DNA of 64,000 nucleotides from Staphylotrichum longicolle (lineage: Eukaryota; Ascomycota; Sordariomycetes; Sordariales; Chaetomiaceae), in the NCBI GenBank assembly GCA_019096155.1, contig JAHCVI010000001.1, forward strand, positions 10,726,001 through 10,790,000. The letters run 5' to 3'. This document shows positions 34,250 to 44,410 of this stretch, one piece after another; position 1 is the first letter of the stretch, and each line of letters starts with the position of its first letter. The notes beneath the pieces were generated by a model, which saw only the letters and a program-made list of their open reading frames with translations, was not told where the DNA came from and did not search any database. The position numbers and the translations under genes are program-made.

Positions 34250-35171
34250 TCACCTCGGCGGAGCCGGCCGTCTCGTGGCGACCCTCTGTGTACGCTTCGA
34301 TTCGAACGGGAAGTCCGCAGGTACAAGGTTGAGATTGCCCTTTGCGGCCAGGCAAAACAGGTGTTCCGGCTCCAGCACCGGCTCTCCCCCCGTCGCACCA
34401 GGGCCTCCGGCGCCCGGTGCAGCAGCAGCCGCCGCCTCCTCCTCTTCGCCCTCCTCCTCCTCGTCCTCTTCCTCGTCCTCGTCTTCTTCATCGTCGCTCT
34501 CCTCCAGCGTCTGCCTCAGTCCCGTCCGCACGTTCTCGATGCCCATCGCCTGCTCTTCGACCGTGTACTTCTTCTTGACCTGCACCGTCACGTACCGCTG
34601 CAGCGTCTCCTGGAAGGCGTCGCGCATGTCCGCCCACTGCTCGTTGAAGGGGTCCGAGGGGACGTCGTCGTCATGGTCCATGCCGTACGTGTCCTCATCG
34701 TCGTAGTCGTGCTCGCCCCGCTCGCGCACGCCGGCGGCGAGCTTGCTCTCGTCCAGCCCCGCCGCGCGCGCGGTCTCGCGGGCCTCCTCGACCCAGCTCT
34801 CGACCTCGGGCTCGAGCTTCTTGCGCAGAAGAGAGAGGAGAATGTGCTCCTGCGTGCGGCCGGGAAAGTTGGTCGAGGGGTGAACGGCAAGGCGGTTGAA
34901 GAGGCTCGAGTTCTCGGTGATGAGCTCTTGGATGGTGCGGATGTTTTGCTGGAGAATGGCGGCGGATGCTTGGAGGGATTCACTAGACGGGGTTCCCATG
35001 AGCAAGACGTAGCGACAGCAAGAACGACGTGCCGACTCACCGTGAAGGGAGAGGATTCGAGTTCAAGACGACGGCTCGGAGACTCGCGATGCTGCTGGTG
35101 AGCTGTGCGAAGCGATTGCGCAACAGCTCCAGCTGCTTGAGCTCCTCCGGAGCCATGTTGAGCGACGCCAT
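34250..35171 (-). CDS. MED8: Mediator head-module subunit MED8
   Basis: Exons 35041-35171 and 34250-34982 give 287 residues. Exon 1 encodes MASLNMAPEELKQLELLRNR and FAQLTSSIASLRAVVLNSNP, the helical N-terminus that binds TBP and other head subunits. Exon 2 continues ESLQASAAILQQNIRTIQEL in phase. Later parts include the typical FPGRTQEHILLSLLRKKLEP block, a conserved basic helix near QVKKKYTVEEQ, and a long Glu/Asp and Ala-rich segment. Med8 helps Mediator connect activators to RNA polymerase II in the nucleus. The 58-nt intron ends in TAG. A telomere-repeat-like word lies about 195 bp upstream of the start. Confidence 0.93.
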
Positions 35172-35674
35172 GGCTGCAGAGCTGCAGAGTTGCTCGCGTT
35201 ATTTGTGAGTTTGAAAAGGGAATAAAATGGGTTTGCGTTAACAATGCCCCTAAGTTTGCAGGGAGTAGTAGGTTGTTGAGCGCAAGAACAATAGGTGATG
35301 AATGGGACCGCGAACTGTGGGTCGGGTTGGAACAAAACAGAGGGGCAGCTTCAACAAATGCGCTGACCCTAACCCTGACGGGTCGATAAAGGAATCCAGA
35401 GGAGATCCAGATGAGACAACCCGACTTCCACTAAGAACATGAACCCTCACTCCTCATTGTATGGAATCATCAAAGTTAAAGCTGCTGTTGAACGCAGGAG
35501 GTTTTTATTGCTATCTGAGATTAGGTATCGTTAAGGACGTGGTGAAAACGCTTTGCGCCGCGCTGGAAAGCCCAAGAAAAACCATCGCGCAGTGCCAGGA
35601 ACCGAGAAAATCCTAGCAAAAACCAAACAGAAGAAGGAAAAGGAAAACAAGAAGATTTGGTCGTCGTTTGCCGT
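35172..35674. promoter_or_regulatory. MED8 upstream region / sulfatase 3' flank
   Basis: This 503-base spacer holds the telomere-like word described separately and no supported gene. Confidence 0.4.
35366..35376. promoter_or_regulatory. Telomere-repeat-like motif (ACCCTAACCCT) upstream of MED8
   Basis: Nearly two CCCTAA units occur about 195 bp upstream of the MED8 start codon, matching words upstream of two other genes in this window. A Tbf1/TRF-like binding role is inferred, not shown. Confidence 0.5.
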
Positions 35675-37605
35675 TCACTGCCCATGCGAACCCGCCTGGT
35701 CGACGAGAATAGCCGACCCCGTCTCGCGCCCAAACTCATCCACAGCCGGGTACCGCGCCCGCCGCTCAAGATCGTCCAGCGGGATGTGCGAGCGGATATA
35801 CCTGTGTCCTGCGTTAGCACACCATACTCCTTCCTTCTCTCCTTCCCAAAGAAAAGGGGCTCAAACTCACTTCTCGCGCCCGTCATCCACCGGGTCATAA
35901 TCCCAGCTGGTGTACTTGCCCTTCGTCAGCGCCGCCCACACCAGCCTCCGCTTGCGCTGCGAGTGCAGCACCTGCCGCGTGATGTCCTCAAAGTCCCACT
36001 TGGCCCTCGCCTCCTGCTCAAACGCCTCAAACACCCTCTTCGTCTTCTCGTCCGCCACCACGGCCCCGCTCCGGACCAGGTCCGTCAGCTCGAGCGGGTC
36101 CGCCTCGAGGTCGTACAGCTGCGACCCGTCCGCGGGGCAGATCACGTACTTCCACTTCCCCCGGCGGATCATCATGAGCGGGCTGACGGTGCCCTCGCCC
36201 GTGTACTCGGCAAAGACCTCGTCGTGCCCGTCCGCCGAGCGGTCCTCGAGGTGCGGGAGGAGGGAGACGCCGTCCATGGGCAGGTGCGGCGACGGCCGGG
36301 TGCCGACGAGGTCGCACATGGTCGGCAGGATGTCGAGGGTCGAGACGTTGGCGGCGACGCGGTGCGGGGCGAAGCGCGCCGGGTGCGAGACGAGCATGGG
36401 CACGCGCGCCGACGACTCGAAGTAGTTCATCTTGTACCACAGCCCCCGCTCGCCGAGCATGTCGCCGTGGTCGCCGCTGAAGATGACGATGGTGTTGTCG
36501 TCGAGCCGGCACCGCTTCAGCACGTCGAGCAGCTTGCCCACGCAGTCGTCGACGTAGCTGACGGCGCCGTAGTAGGCGCGCCGCGCCCGCTTGATCTGCT
36601 CGTCGCTGAACTCATTGTCCCAGAGGTCGCACACCTTGAGCAGCCGCTTGCTGTGCGGGTCCTGCTCCTCCTGCGGGATCCTGACCTTGGGCAGCTCGAT
36701 GTCCACGCCCTCGTAGAGGTCCCAGTACTTTTCCTCGATGGTGTACGGATCGTGGGGGTGCGTCAGGGAGACCTAATATGGATAGTTCGCCCTGTTAGTT
36801 TTGCTTACGGTTTCTACACTTCAAGGACGGGAAAACCCCCCACGCAAAACGTGCGTGGGTGGTCAACCAATCCCCGTTGACCACCTCCTATTTTCACACC
36901 CCCCACAGAAGCAAATGAGGGTGTGTACGCCTGACTTACCGTCAAACAAAACGGCCGCGCATCCGGCCCCTCACGGACGTGGTCATATAAGAACTGCGTC
37001 GACCGGTACATGACCTCCTCGTCATAGTCCAGCTGGTTACTCCGCACACACGTGCCCGCCTGCAGGATGGAGCTGGCATTATGATACCACTCCAGCCGGG
37101 TGTCCGGCTCGTCCCAGTTCACCACCCACCCAAAGTCGCCCGGGTAGATGTCGCTCGTCAGCCTGCTCTCATAGCCGTGCAGCTGGTCGCCGACAAAGTG
37201 CATCTTGCCCGCCAGGACGGTGTGGTACCCCTTGAGGCGCAGGTAGTGCGCGTACGTGGGCACATCGCTCGAGATCTGGGCGGCGTTGTCGAACGCGCCG
37301 ATCTTCATGGGCAGCAGGCCCGTGATCATGCTCATGCGGGACGGGGCGCAGAGCGGCGACGGGCAGTAGGCCGAGTCGAACTGCACCGACCGGGCGGCCA
37401 GGGCGTCCAGGTTCGGGGTGAGGATCTGGGAGTCCGGGTTGTACATCTTGAGGAACGGCGCGGCGAGCTGGTCGGCCATGATGTAGAGTATGTTGGGCTG
37501 CTTTTCGCCCGCGCTGCCGAAATTGGTAGTGAGGCCATTGCGGGTGAGGTTGACCGGCTTGCCCGGCAGCGGCGAGGCCGGGAGCGAGTTAAGATCGGGC
37601 GCCAT
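35675..37605 (-). CDS. Choline-sulfatase-type sulfatase
   Basis: Exons 36940-37605, 35871-36772 and 35675-35801 give 564 residues. The protein would release sulfate from choline-O-sulfate, a fungal sulfur store. The sulfatase signature is C86-A-P-S-R, whose cysteine is the formylglycine precursor. The metal-site segment NILYIMADQ, the GKMHFVGDQLHGYE block and FSGDHGDMLGE are present. Exon junctions rebuild FCLT-VSLTHPHDPYTIEEKYWD and REK-YIRSHIPLDDLERR, both typical of choline sulfatases. No signal peptide is seen, which fits a cytosolic enzyme. The ATG at 37605 (MAPDLNSLP) precedes the conserved region. The first intron is 167 nt and contains two hairpins. Two sulfur-regulator-type sites lie upstream. 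Confidence 0.92.
36839..36885. repeat. Two adjacent perfect stem-loops inside a sulfatase intron
   Basis: CCCACGCA (36839-36846) pairs with TGCGTGGG (36852-36859) around a 5-nt loop. GGTGGTCAAC (36858-36867) pairs with GTTGACCACC (36876-36885) around an 8-nt loop. The stems overlap by two bases, so both cannot be fully formed at once. The host intron is longer than most introns in the window. Confidence 0.85.
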
Positions 37606-38031
37606 TATGATTTTTCCCGCGATAACCACTAGTTACTGTACTGCAGGTGAGTTTATGCGCCTCCCACACCGCGATGCGTGCTTCAGCCCTATGATCGCTG
37701 TCTGCAGCTGAAAGAAGGCGTGTCCGTAGAATGGGTGCGGTAGCCGATCCGGGGAAGCTTTTATGTATGCCAAGAGCGGGCAGCACCGAGTTAGGAAAAA
37801 GTGAAGGGTGTAAGTGCCACGGGCAGGCAACGCAATGGGGTCAGGCGTGGGTGGCGTCCGCAGCTTTTTGGTCAAAGAAATTCAAGATGTGGAAGAAAGA
37901 ACGAGCCCCCACGATCTGCTTGGTGTTGGGGGTGTATAAACGGCCAGCAATGGGGAGGGATTGGGGGGGGAGGAGTTACGATGACGCCGGAGCACGCAAC
38001 CGTCTTTGACGCAACCTCTGGAGCTTGTCAG

Positions 38032-38041
38032 ATGGCGCCAT
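38032..38041. promoter_or_regulatory. CYS3/MetR-type sulfur-control site (ATGGCGCCAT)
   Basis: The word is a perfect match to ATGRYRYCAT, the consensus of the Neurospora CYS3 bZIP regulator. It lies 427 bp upstream of the choline sulfatase start, a known target class of sulfur derepression. Confidence 0.65.
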
Positions 38042-38359
38042 CGAGAGACGGGATGAGAACACGGCAAGCTGGGGCCGCTCCATTTATTAAGCATCCGCCG
38101 GCTGCTCCCCTTCAAAGACACCGGGGGACCGCTGCCAGGGGCATGGCGGGTCCCGGTGAGGGATGCGATTTCGCAAATGGCGTTGCTTGGCATCACGAGA
38201 GCAGTCGCCGCATTCTCCGGGCTAACCCCACGATGCAGGCGGGCCGGCGGTGAGCTTACCGTGATAGCTCTTGGAAGAGAGCTCCTTCGTATTCCACACG
38301 AAGACTTTGTACGTTGAAGATCCATAAGATATCGTCCTGAATTAAATCTTTCAAAGGGC

Positions 38360-38369
38360 ATGGCATCAT
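38360..38369. promoter_or_regulatory. Second CYS3/MetR-type site (ATGGCATCAT)
   Basis: This is a second perfect ATGRYRYCAT match, about 755 bp upstream of the same gene. CYS3 targets often have several such sites. Confidence 0.6.
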
Positions 38370-38992
38370 CTTTGTGAGCTTTCTCTTCAGGCGTTGCATG
38401 GTATCGCCTCACCGCTTCCCCAACATTCTAGGCCCTTATCAGTGTGCATTGCATTGCATCCGCCAACACCGACAACAATTTTTTCGTCGATTTCCACATG
38501 CAGCGAAACAGGGGTTCTGTGGGGAAATCAGGGGTCCCCACAAGCGATGGGGAAAGCTCCAGACTGGGATCAAAAAAGTGTGTGCACCCGCTCTCCCGTC
38601 TGCAGTCTCACCTGGGCACCCTCCAGACAAACAACCTGCGGTCCTCGGGGTGTTTCCGAGCTGCAGACAGCCGGTAACCGCAAGCGTTGGCCGGTGTTGT
38701 GCTGTCATGACCCAACTCTGTGCAGTGAAGTCCTGAATGATTGGTCGCCGGTATCCGGCCAGAACAGCACATGACCCTGTCGAGGAAGGTCGTCGACTGG
38801 TCTCGAAGAGCAACTAGTGCAAACCTAAAGTAGCATGGAGCTAAGGAGGAAGGGACGTATCTAGCACCGGAGAGCAGAGAAGTTATTGCCGACGAAAAAG
38901 GAATTAGTAGGTCTATTCACCCGCCAAAAAAAAAGTCTACCCTCTTGACGGGTTGCCGAATCCGAGCCGAAATCCAAGTGTAAACTCGTCCT

Positions 38993-39909
38993 CTAACCCC
39001 GGCGGCGAGTCGTCGGCCCTTTGCTCTTGGGCGTTGCTGTCGTCGAGGCTGACGACGGCGCCTGGATCGGAGCCTCCCTCTGCTTTCCCTTTGCCTTTGC
39101 CGAGGGCGTGTTCCAGTAGTAGACCATCTGCAGCGCCAGGACCGCGTTCAGCGCAAAACCCGCAATGAACCCGTACAGGATCAGCTTATCGTCCACCTCC
39201 TGAAGAGTGGTGAAGATGCGCGTGAGCGAGCCGAGGAGGTAGTTGAACACCTGCGCAAAACATCCTTGTTAGCATTGTGGTCAAGATGCGCTGTGGAATG
39301 TCTCCAACTCACTGTGTACGCGCTGAGCTGCCCGGTACCGCCCTGCTGCCAGATGGCCAGAATCTGCGGCACCTTGCTCGCCACGCTGAGGACGCCGGCG
39401 CCCGCCTGGAGGTACCTCAGCTGCTGCATGTCCAAGATGCTCTGGCTAAACAGCGTCACCACGCAGGTCGCCAGCGCCGCGACAAAGAGGGCGGCCATGC
39501 TCGCGCGGCCGCTGTAGTTGAGCACGAGCACGGTGATGATGACATTCTGGCCGAGCACGAGCGCCGTCTCGCCGTAGGTGCTGAAGGGGAACGCGTTGCG
39601 GACGTTGTAGGCGAGCGAGATGAGGTAGCTGCTGGTCTCGAGCAGGTACGAGAGGAACGACACGCCGCTGGCCGACTGCGACTTGACGAGCTTGATGATC
39701 TGGGGCACCTTGACGACCGACGAGGCGCCGACGATGCCGATGCCGAGCGCCTTGCTGATGGCCAGCTTGAGGCAGGCCGTGTTCTCGAGGTCGACGTCGA
39801 GGAGCAGCGCCTTGTAGCACGTGTCGCCGATGATGGACACGCCCAGGTCGCGGATCGGACCGGGCAGGTTGTGCGTGATGGGCGTTATCGCCGTGCGGAG
39901 AGCGTCCAT
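38993..39909 (-). CDS. MPDU1-like PQ-loop membrane protein (mannose-P-dolichol utilisation defect 1 family)
   Basis: Exons 39313-39909 and 38993-39250 give 284 residues. The family has two PQ-loop repeats in a seven-helix fold. Both are visible: SSVVKVPQIIKLVKSQSASG at about residue 60 and ASKVPQILAIWQQGGTGQLS at about 180. Hydrophobic segments lie between them and after (LVLGQNVIITVLVLN; MAALFVAALATCVVTLF). Exon 2 begins VFNYLLGSLTRIFTTLQEVD, which matches the family after the second PQ motif, and contributes the last helix and a Lys/Arg-rich cytosolic tail. In animals MPDU1 (SL15) is needed for use of dolichol-linked mannose and glucose in the ER. The same role here is inferred by family. 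Confidence 0.9.
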
Positions 39910-40692
39910 GTTGTGCGGTTGTCGGATTCTGCGCCCCTTTGAAGGCAGTTACGCGATCCGGTTGTTTGCGACGTGGTTGGGCTGCTTGGGGTTGTCGATG
40001 AGCTGAAGCGTGGTGCTTCGTGTCCCCCCTGGACAAAAAGCCCTGGACGTCATCAGCAGGAGCTCGGGGTTGCCCCACTTTCAGGGTCCACATGGTCCCG
40101 AGAACCCGACTGCTTCCAACCCTGGAGATACACTCAGGGTAGCAACTCCCTCTGAACTACTGAACTAATACCGAGGTACCTTGCTTACTTCAAAGACCTG
40201 TTGCGGCAGGTTAAAATTCCACAGTAACCTCCTTTCCTAGGCTGGTCCGGAGCACATTTCAGCAACAGGAAGGTCTCGGTATATTTCCCGAGCTGTCCAT
40301 GTTCTGCCAGTCTCCATGTAAGTGGCAGGCCCAGCGTTTATGTCGCGACGAAAAGTTCCAGGCATGCCATCACCACCATGTCTAAAAGTACAGTGCCCAT
40401 CCACAGCCTCAACCGTATGCCGAACCAGGCAGCAATTCACTCTCCCACTGCGAAGCAATGCGCTTAACTCGCCCTGAGACGCTGAAAATCAACCACTGCC
40501 AGCCGCCCAAAATCAAAACCGTCACCTGAACCGAGGAAGCCGCCCATCAGTTCCACGTGGTTGCTTCCTTTCGCAAACCGATAAAATAAATCCCAACCGA
40601 TACCCGCAAAAACCAAGTGTTGTGGGTGCGCGATGAAAAGGAAAAAAGAGACCAGGAAAGGAGATCAAGAAAAACAGCTGCGCCAAGGTCAC
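39910..40692. other. Intergenic region, no gene supported
   Basis: This 783-base spacer lies upstream of the MPDU1-like gene and downstream of the chromodomain gene. A CACGTG box occurs near 40554. Otherwise nothing is recognised. Confidence 0.4.
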
Positions 40693-41922
40693 TCAAGCCC
40701 TTGCTCTCCTCTTCCGCGCTGGCCGCCCAGGGGCTTTCTTAGCTGCCTTTACCGCCTTCACCGCCTTTGCCGCCCTGGGTTTCCTCCCCGGGGTCGTCTT
40801 CTTAGCAGGGACTTTCTTGGCCGCCTCCTCGGCATCGGCCTTCTTCTTCTTCGCGTCGAACTTGCGGACGAGGTCGAGCGAGCCCTTCAGGTTCTTCCTG
40901 GGCTCCCACGTGTTTTGGCTGGCCGGATAGTTCTTCCACTTGACAAGGTACATGTGCTCCATGGTGTCGGCGTCGATGGCCGAGTCGACGATGTCCTCGA
41001 CCTCGTATTCGTCCTCGGCCACCTCCCCGTTGGTCTCCTTCTTGGGACGCCCGGCCTTCTTGGCTGGTTTTGAGGCAGTCTGGTTCTGCATGTCAGATAT
41101 GTAAAATAGATGCATCGGCATTCATGGGATGGCGTGCTTACAGCAGTGGACTTGGGCCTACCGCGCGTGGGCTTGTTCGCGGCCTTGGCGGCGAGCCGCG
41201 CGCTGGCAGACGCTCCCGCAGCACGACCGGGACGGCGGCGCTTAGCCGCCGGGGTGTCTTCATGCTCATTTTCCTCAGACTCGTGCCCCTCAGGCTCCTC
41301 AGGCTCCTCGGGCTCAGGTTCCGCGGCCTTGCGCTTGCCGGTGCTACGCGCTGCGCTTTTCGGCGTAGCAGTACTCTTGCTCGAGCGAGGAGTCTTGGCC
41401 ACAGCCGACCTCGCCGGAGTGGCGGAGCCTGAGAGCGACGGTCTGCCGCGCTTCTTGAGGGTTGAAGAAGGCGCAGAATCGAGGAAATTGGCCGCAATGT
41501 CGTTCTGGATGTCCATGTCCGCTTCAGGAATCCCCGGCTGTTCGTTGATGAGACCAGCTCGGTCGTCCAGCGTGACCACTGTCGGGCCCACGTCGGCACC
41601 TGAATCCTTTGGCGACTCGGGTTCAACAGAACTGTGATACTGTCAGTGACTGCTCTGTGGTTGGAAAGGACTGCTGCCTCATTGCCGTGGCGTGTTCAAA
41701 CAAATATATGTTGCAGTTATACCCTACAAAAACAAGAATGAAATAAACTAGAAGAGCAAGAAAATGGATGCAAGTCCATTCTTTGACTCTGCAGCATAGG
41801 CTCCTCCGGTTTTGCGAAGAGACGAAGAAGGCAGAGCACATTACAACTTACTCGAGTAGGTCGCTCTGAATGAGAGGGGGACTCATGTCCCCATCTGAAT
41901 AAAAGGGTTCACCAAACGGCAT
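40693..41922 (-). CDS. Single-chromodomain chromatin protein with AT-hook-like motifs
   Basis: Exons 41852-41922, 41142-41631 and 40693-41085 give 317 residues. The first exon (MPFGEPFYSDGDMSPPL) is joined by a 220-nt intron to a Ser/Pro/Glu-rich region with GRP-type AT-hook cores (KKRGRPSL, PTRGRPKS, KKAGRPKK). The chromodomain, at about residues 205-265, contains YEVEDIVDSAID, MYLVKWKNYP and NTWEPRKNL. The aromatic-cage positions Y, W and W, which bind methyl-lysine, are present. The C-terminus is Lys/Ala-rich, like a histone-H1 tail, and I see no chromoshadow domain, so it is not a canonical HP1. A methylated-histone reader is likely. The precise complex is unknown. Confidence 0.88.
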
Positions 41923-42678
41923 TTTGGGCCTGTCGGGTTGTTGCCAGTGGCTGCTGAAGAGTGGTTGGTTGATGGTAAAGTACAAACTCGTGATGAATGA
42001 GGGTCTGAGACGCGACTGGTGCGCGTCGCTGAATCACTGGGTCGCCAAGTTGCACAGTCAGCGGTGCGCTCAAAAATTGGAGATAATTTGGGAATTTTTG
42101 TCGAATAATGGACTCACAGTTTGTTTAAATGTTTGTTTTCCTCGTTGTATTCAATGAAAAATGGACGCTTGAAACAAAGCTGTTCCGGAGGTTGCGCGTA
42201 GGACGGGATGATGTAAACGCGCCCCCGGTTTGGGTTCGAAATGGGTTTGCAGCGCTGTTAGGCAAGCCCACATCAGCTCGATAGCTAGGGTTAGGGTTAC
42301 ACATGAGTTCAGGTGTTCTGACAGGTTGACTTGAATCGCATTCGGCAGGTTGGGATGAGATAAAGCTCTTGAATTCAAGATCACGGAGAGTAAAGCTATG
42401 GAGCTAGCATAAAGGTCTGCATTGGTCTGATGGTGACTCTCTTGGTTCCCAGAGTCCTCAAGCATACAACAACAGAGTGAGGAGAAAGGATGGAACATTG
42501 CCAGGCTCATCGTGTCTCCTGAGTGTTTAAATGAGGAATAAAACTCAAGATGGGAAAGCAAGACGTATGGAAGTTAGCGGAACACTAGCGATTCACATAG
42601 CCTAAGCCTAACCGTTGGTGAACGGGCAAAAAGGCCAATGATAGAACCTTGCGACTGATACTCGCCTTTACATCCCAC
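41923..42678. promoter_or_regulatory. Chromodomain-gene upstream region / RIC8 3' flank
   Basis: This 756-base spacer is relatively AT-rich on its left side. Beyond the telomere-like motif I see no feature. Confidence 0.4.
42286..42300. promoter_or_regulatory. Telomere-repeat-like motif (TAGGGTTAGGGTTAC)
   Basis: More than two TTAGGG units lie about 364 bp upstream of the chromodomain gene start and 3' of RIC8. It is the third such word in the window. Confidence 0.5.
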
Positions 42679-44410
42679 TCAGTCCAGGTCGTCATCGTCA
42701 GGCAACTCTTCGATCCGACCCTGTTGCAGCGCCGCTTCAACCGGGTTCTGCACCTGCACCACTCCCGTCTGCTTCAGCCTGTTCATGCATCGTCAGCAAC
42801 TCATCACTCTCCGAAAACGGGGAACTCTCGACTCACCGCTCAAACAAGACAAACAACCTCTCGGCCTCCCGCTCCTTCTCCTCCATCGTCATCTCGGGCA
42901 GATCCTCAAATCTCTCTTCATCCAAAAACTGCCCCGTGATCGGATTCACCGGCCGTTTGCTGCTCCCACTCCCCGAAGCCCCTTTCCATGCTCCCGCTGC
43001 CGCCGACGACGCACCACCCTCCACAGCCTCCGCCGGCACGGGGATGTTGTTCTCAAACAAGAACCCAGACGCGTAGCCGTACCCGACGTTCTCGATAAAC
43101 TGCACCGCGTCCCGGCCCGAGAGGTCAAAGAACAGGTGGGCAACGGCGCTGCGGAACTGCGGGGCGAGCGGGTTGGTCCAGTTGCGCAGCAGGCGCGAGG
43201 GCAGGGTGTCGGCCTTGCCGAGCACGCTCTTGCGGTCCTGCTCGGTGGGGAGGAGCCGGGCGCGGATGAAGGCGCGGACGTCGGCCTTGGTGGTTTCGGT
43301 TTCCGGGGCCGGGGTGGCCTTCTCGTTGGTGGTGGTGGTAGTGGTGGTGGGGGCGTGCTCGTGGACCACGGAGAGGACGCAGATGAGCGGGGTGACGGAC
43401 TGGTCGAGATCCGTGTCGGTGTACGACTTCATGGCGAGGTCGAGGAGTTGGAGGAGGCGGTCTGCTACGCGGGTGGGCTCGGCTGGCGGGTAGAGGGCGG
43501 ATTGGGCGGTGGGGGTAGTGAGATCGAGGTTGATGAGGGCATTGATCAGGAGGCTGAAGGGGGGGTCGAGCGGAGTGTTGTGCTGCGGGAGGGTATGGTT
43601 GCAGAGGATGGTGGTGATATGTGGGAGTGAGGCGTCAAAGGCGCCAGTGTGCTGTTTCGCGAAGTTGGTGACGTTGAAGAGGAGCTTGAGGGTTTCCGCC
43701 AGGGCCATCTCCTTCATGGGGTCCGCTTTGTGCATGCTGCCTGGCTGCGCAGAAAATCTAGCGGCGTGCCTTGCAAGGTTCTGCACAATAGACTCAGCTA
43801 GCTGGTGCTGTTCGATGAGTTGGCTGAGGTTGATGGTTGTGCCATAGGTGGTGAGGAGAATGAGGCGGGAAATGAGAAACTCGTCGTCTCGGTCATTGTT
43901 CTTAAGCCGGATGCAGGCTTTGGGCTCATAGCCTAGATCTACAAAGATCTGTCGCGTTGCTGGTTTGAGGAACAGGGCGTTGCAGAGAACTCGGAGTGCA
44001 TTGTGAGCTGTTGTGTTTGAACTGCTGTCGAAAGCATGTTTGGTGAGAGTCTCGATCCCCTGTGCGACAGCTCAGCCAGCTGTCAAGTCATGAACCCGGA
44101 AAGGATGCATACCTGCTTGGTGAAGATGGGGTCTGCATAGCTGGGATCGCGGCCATAGATCTTCAACTGCTCGAGGGCAGCATCACGCTCTTTAACATAT
44201 TTAGCAAACGCTCCTTCGGCCCGGTCGGAGTCACGAATACCAACCTTGGGGTTGAAGGGTGCCAGATTTGAGGTCCTCTGTGAGGCTGTCTAGAAGCTTG
44301 TTGACTGCACCCAATTTGGCTTTGAGCTGTTAGCCATCGTCCAGCGAAGCAAGACAACAGGCAAAGGACAAACCGGGACCAGTGAGGTTGCCTAATGGGT
44401 GTTGCGACAT
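42679..44410 (-). CDS. RIC8: RIC8/synembryn, G-alpha guanine nucleotide exchange factor and chaperone
   Basis: Five exons (44374-44410, 44245-44319, 44113-44189, 42837-44059, 42679-42778) give 503 residues. Ric8 activates and folds heterotrimeric G-alpha subunits in the cytosol. Exon 1 (MSQHPLGNLTGP) splices to AKLGAVNKLLDSLTEDLKS, and then ERDAALEQLKIYGRDP follows. The armadillo-like core is complete (HNALRVLCNALFLKPATRQI; RDDEFLISRLILLTTYGTTI; DTDLDQSVTPLICVL). Near the end come the signature KRPVNPITGQF and, across the last intron, LFVLFER-LKQTGVVQVQNPVE with an Asp-rich ending. The first two introns end in AAG rather than YAG. Those acceptors are supported because every alternative breaks the frame. 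The gene is intact, with the start divergent from RIF1. Confidence 0.93.

Larger units (their letters stand above)
37606..38992. promoter_or_regulatory. Choline sulfatase upstream region
   Basis: These 1.4 kb have no supported gene. They carry the two sulfur-control sites listed separately, and run to the 3' end of the MPDU1-like gene. Confidence 0.45.

Noticed and set aside
44310..44337. A start at 44337 in RIC8 (MANSSKP) with a one-base frameshift
   Set aside because: An intron ending in AAG at 44320 joins the upstream ATG at 44410 in perfect frame, so no frameshift is needed.
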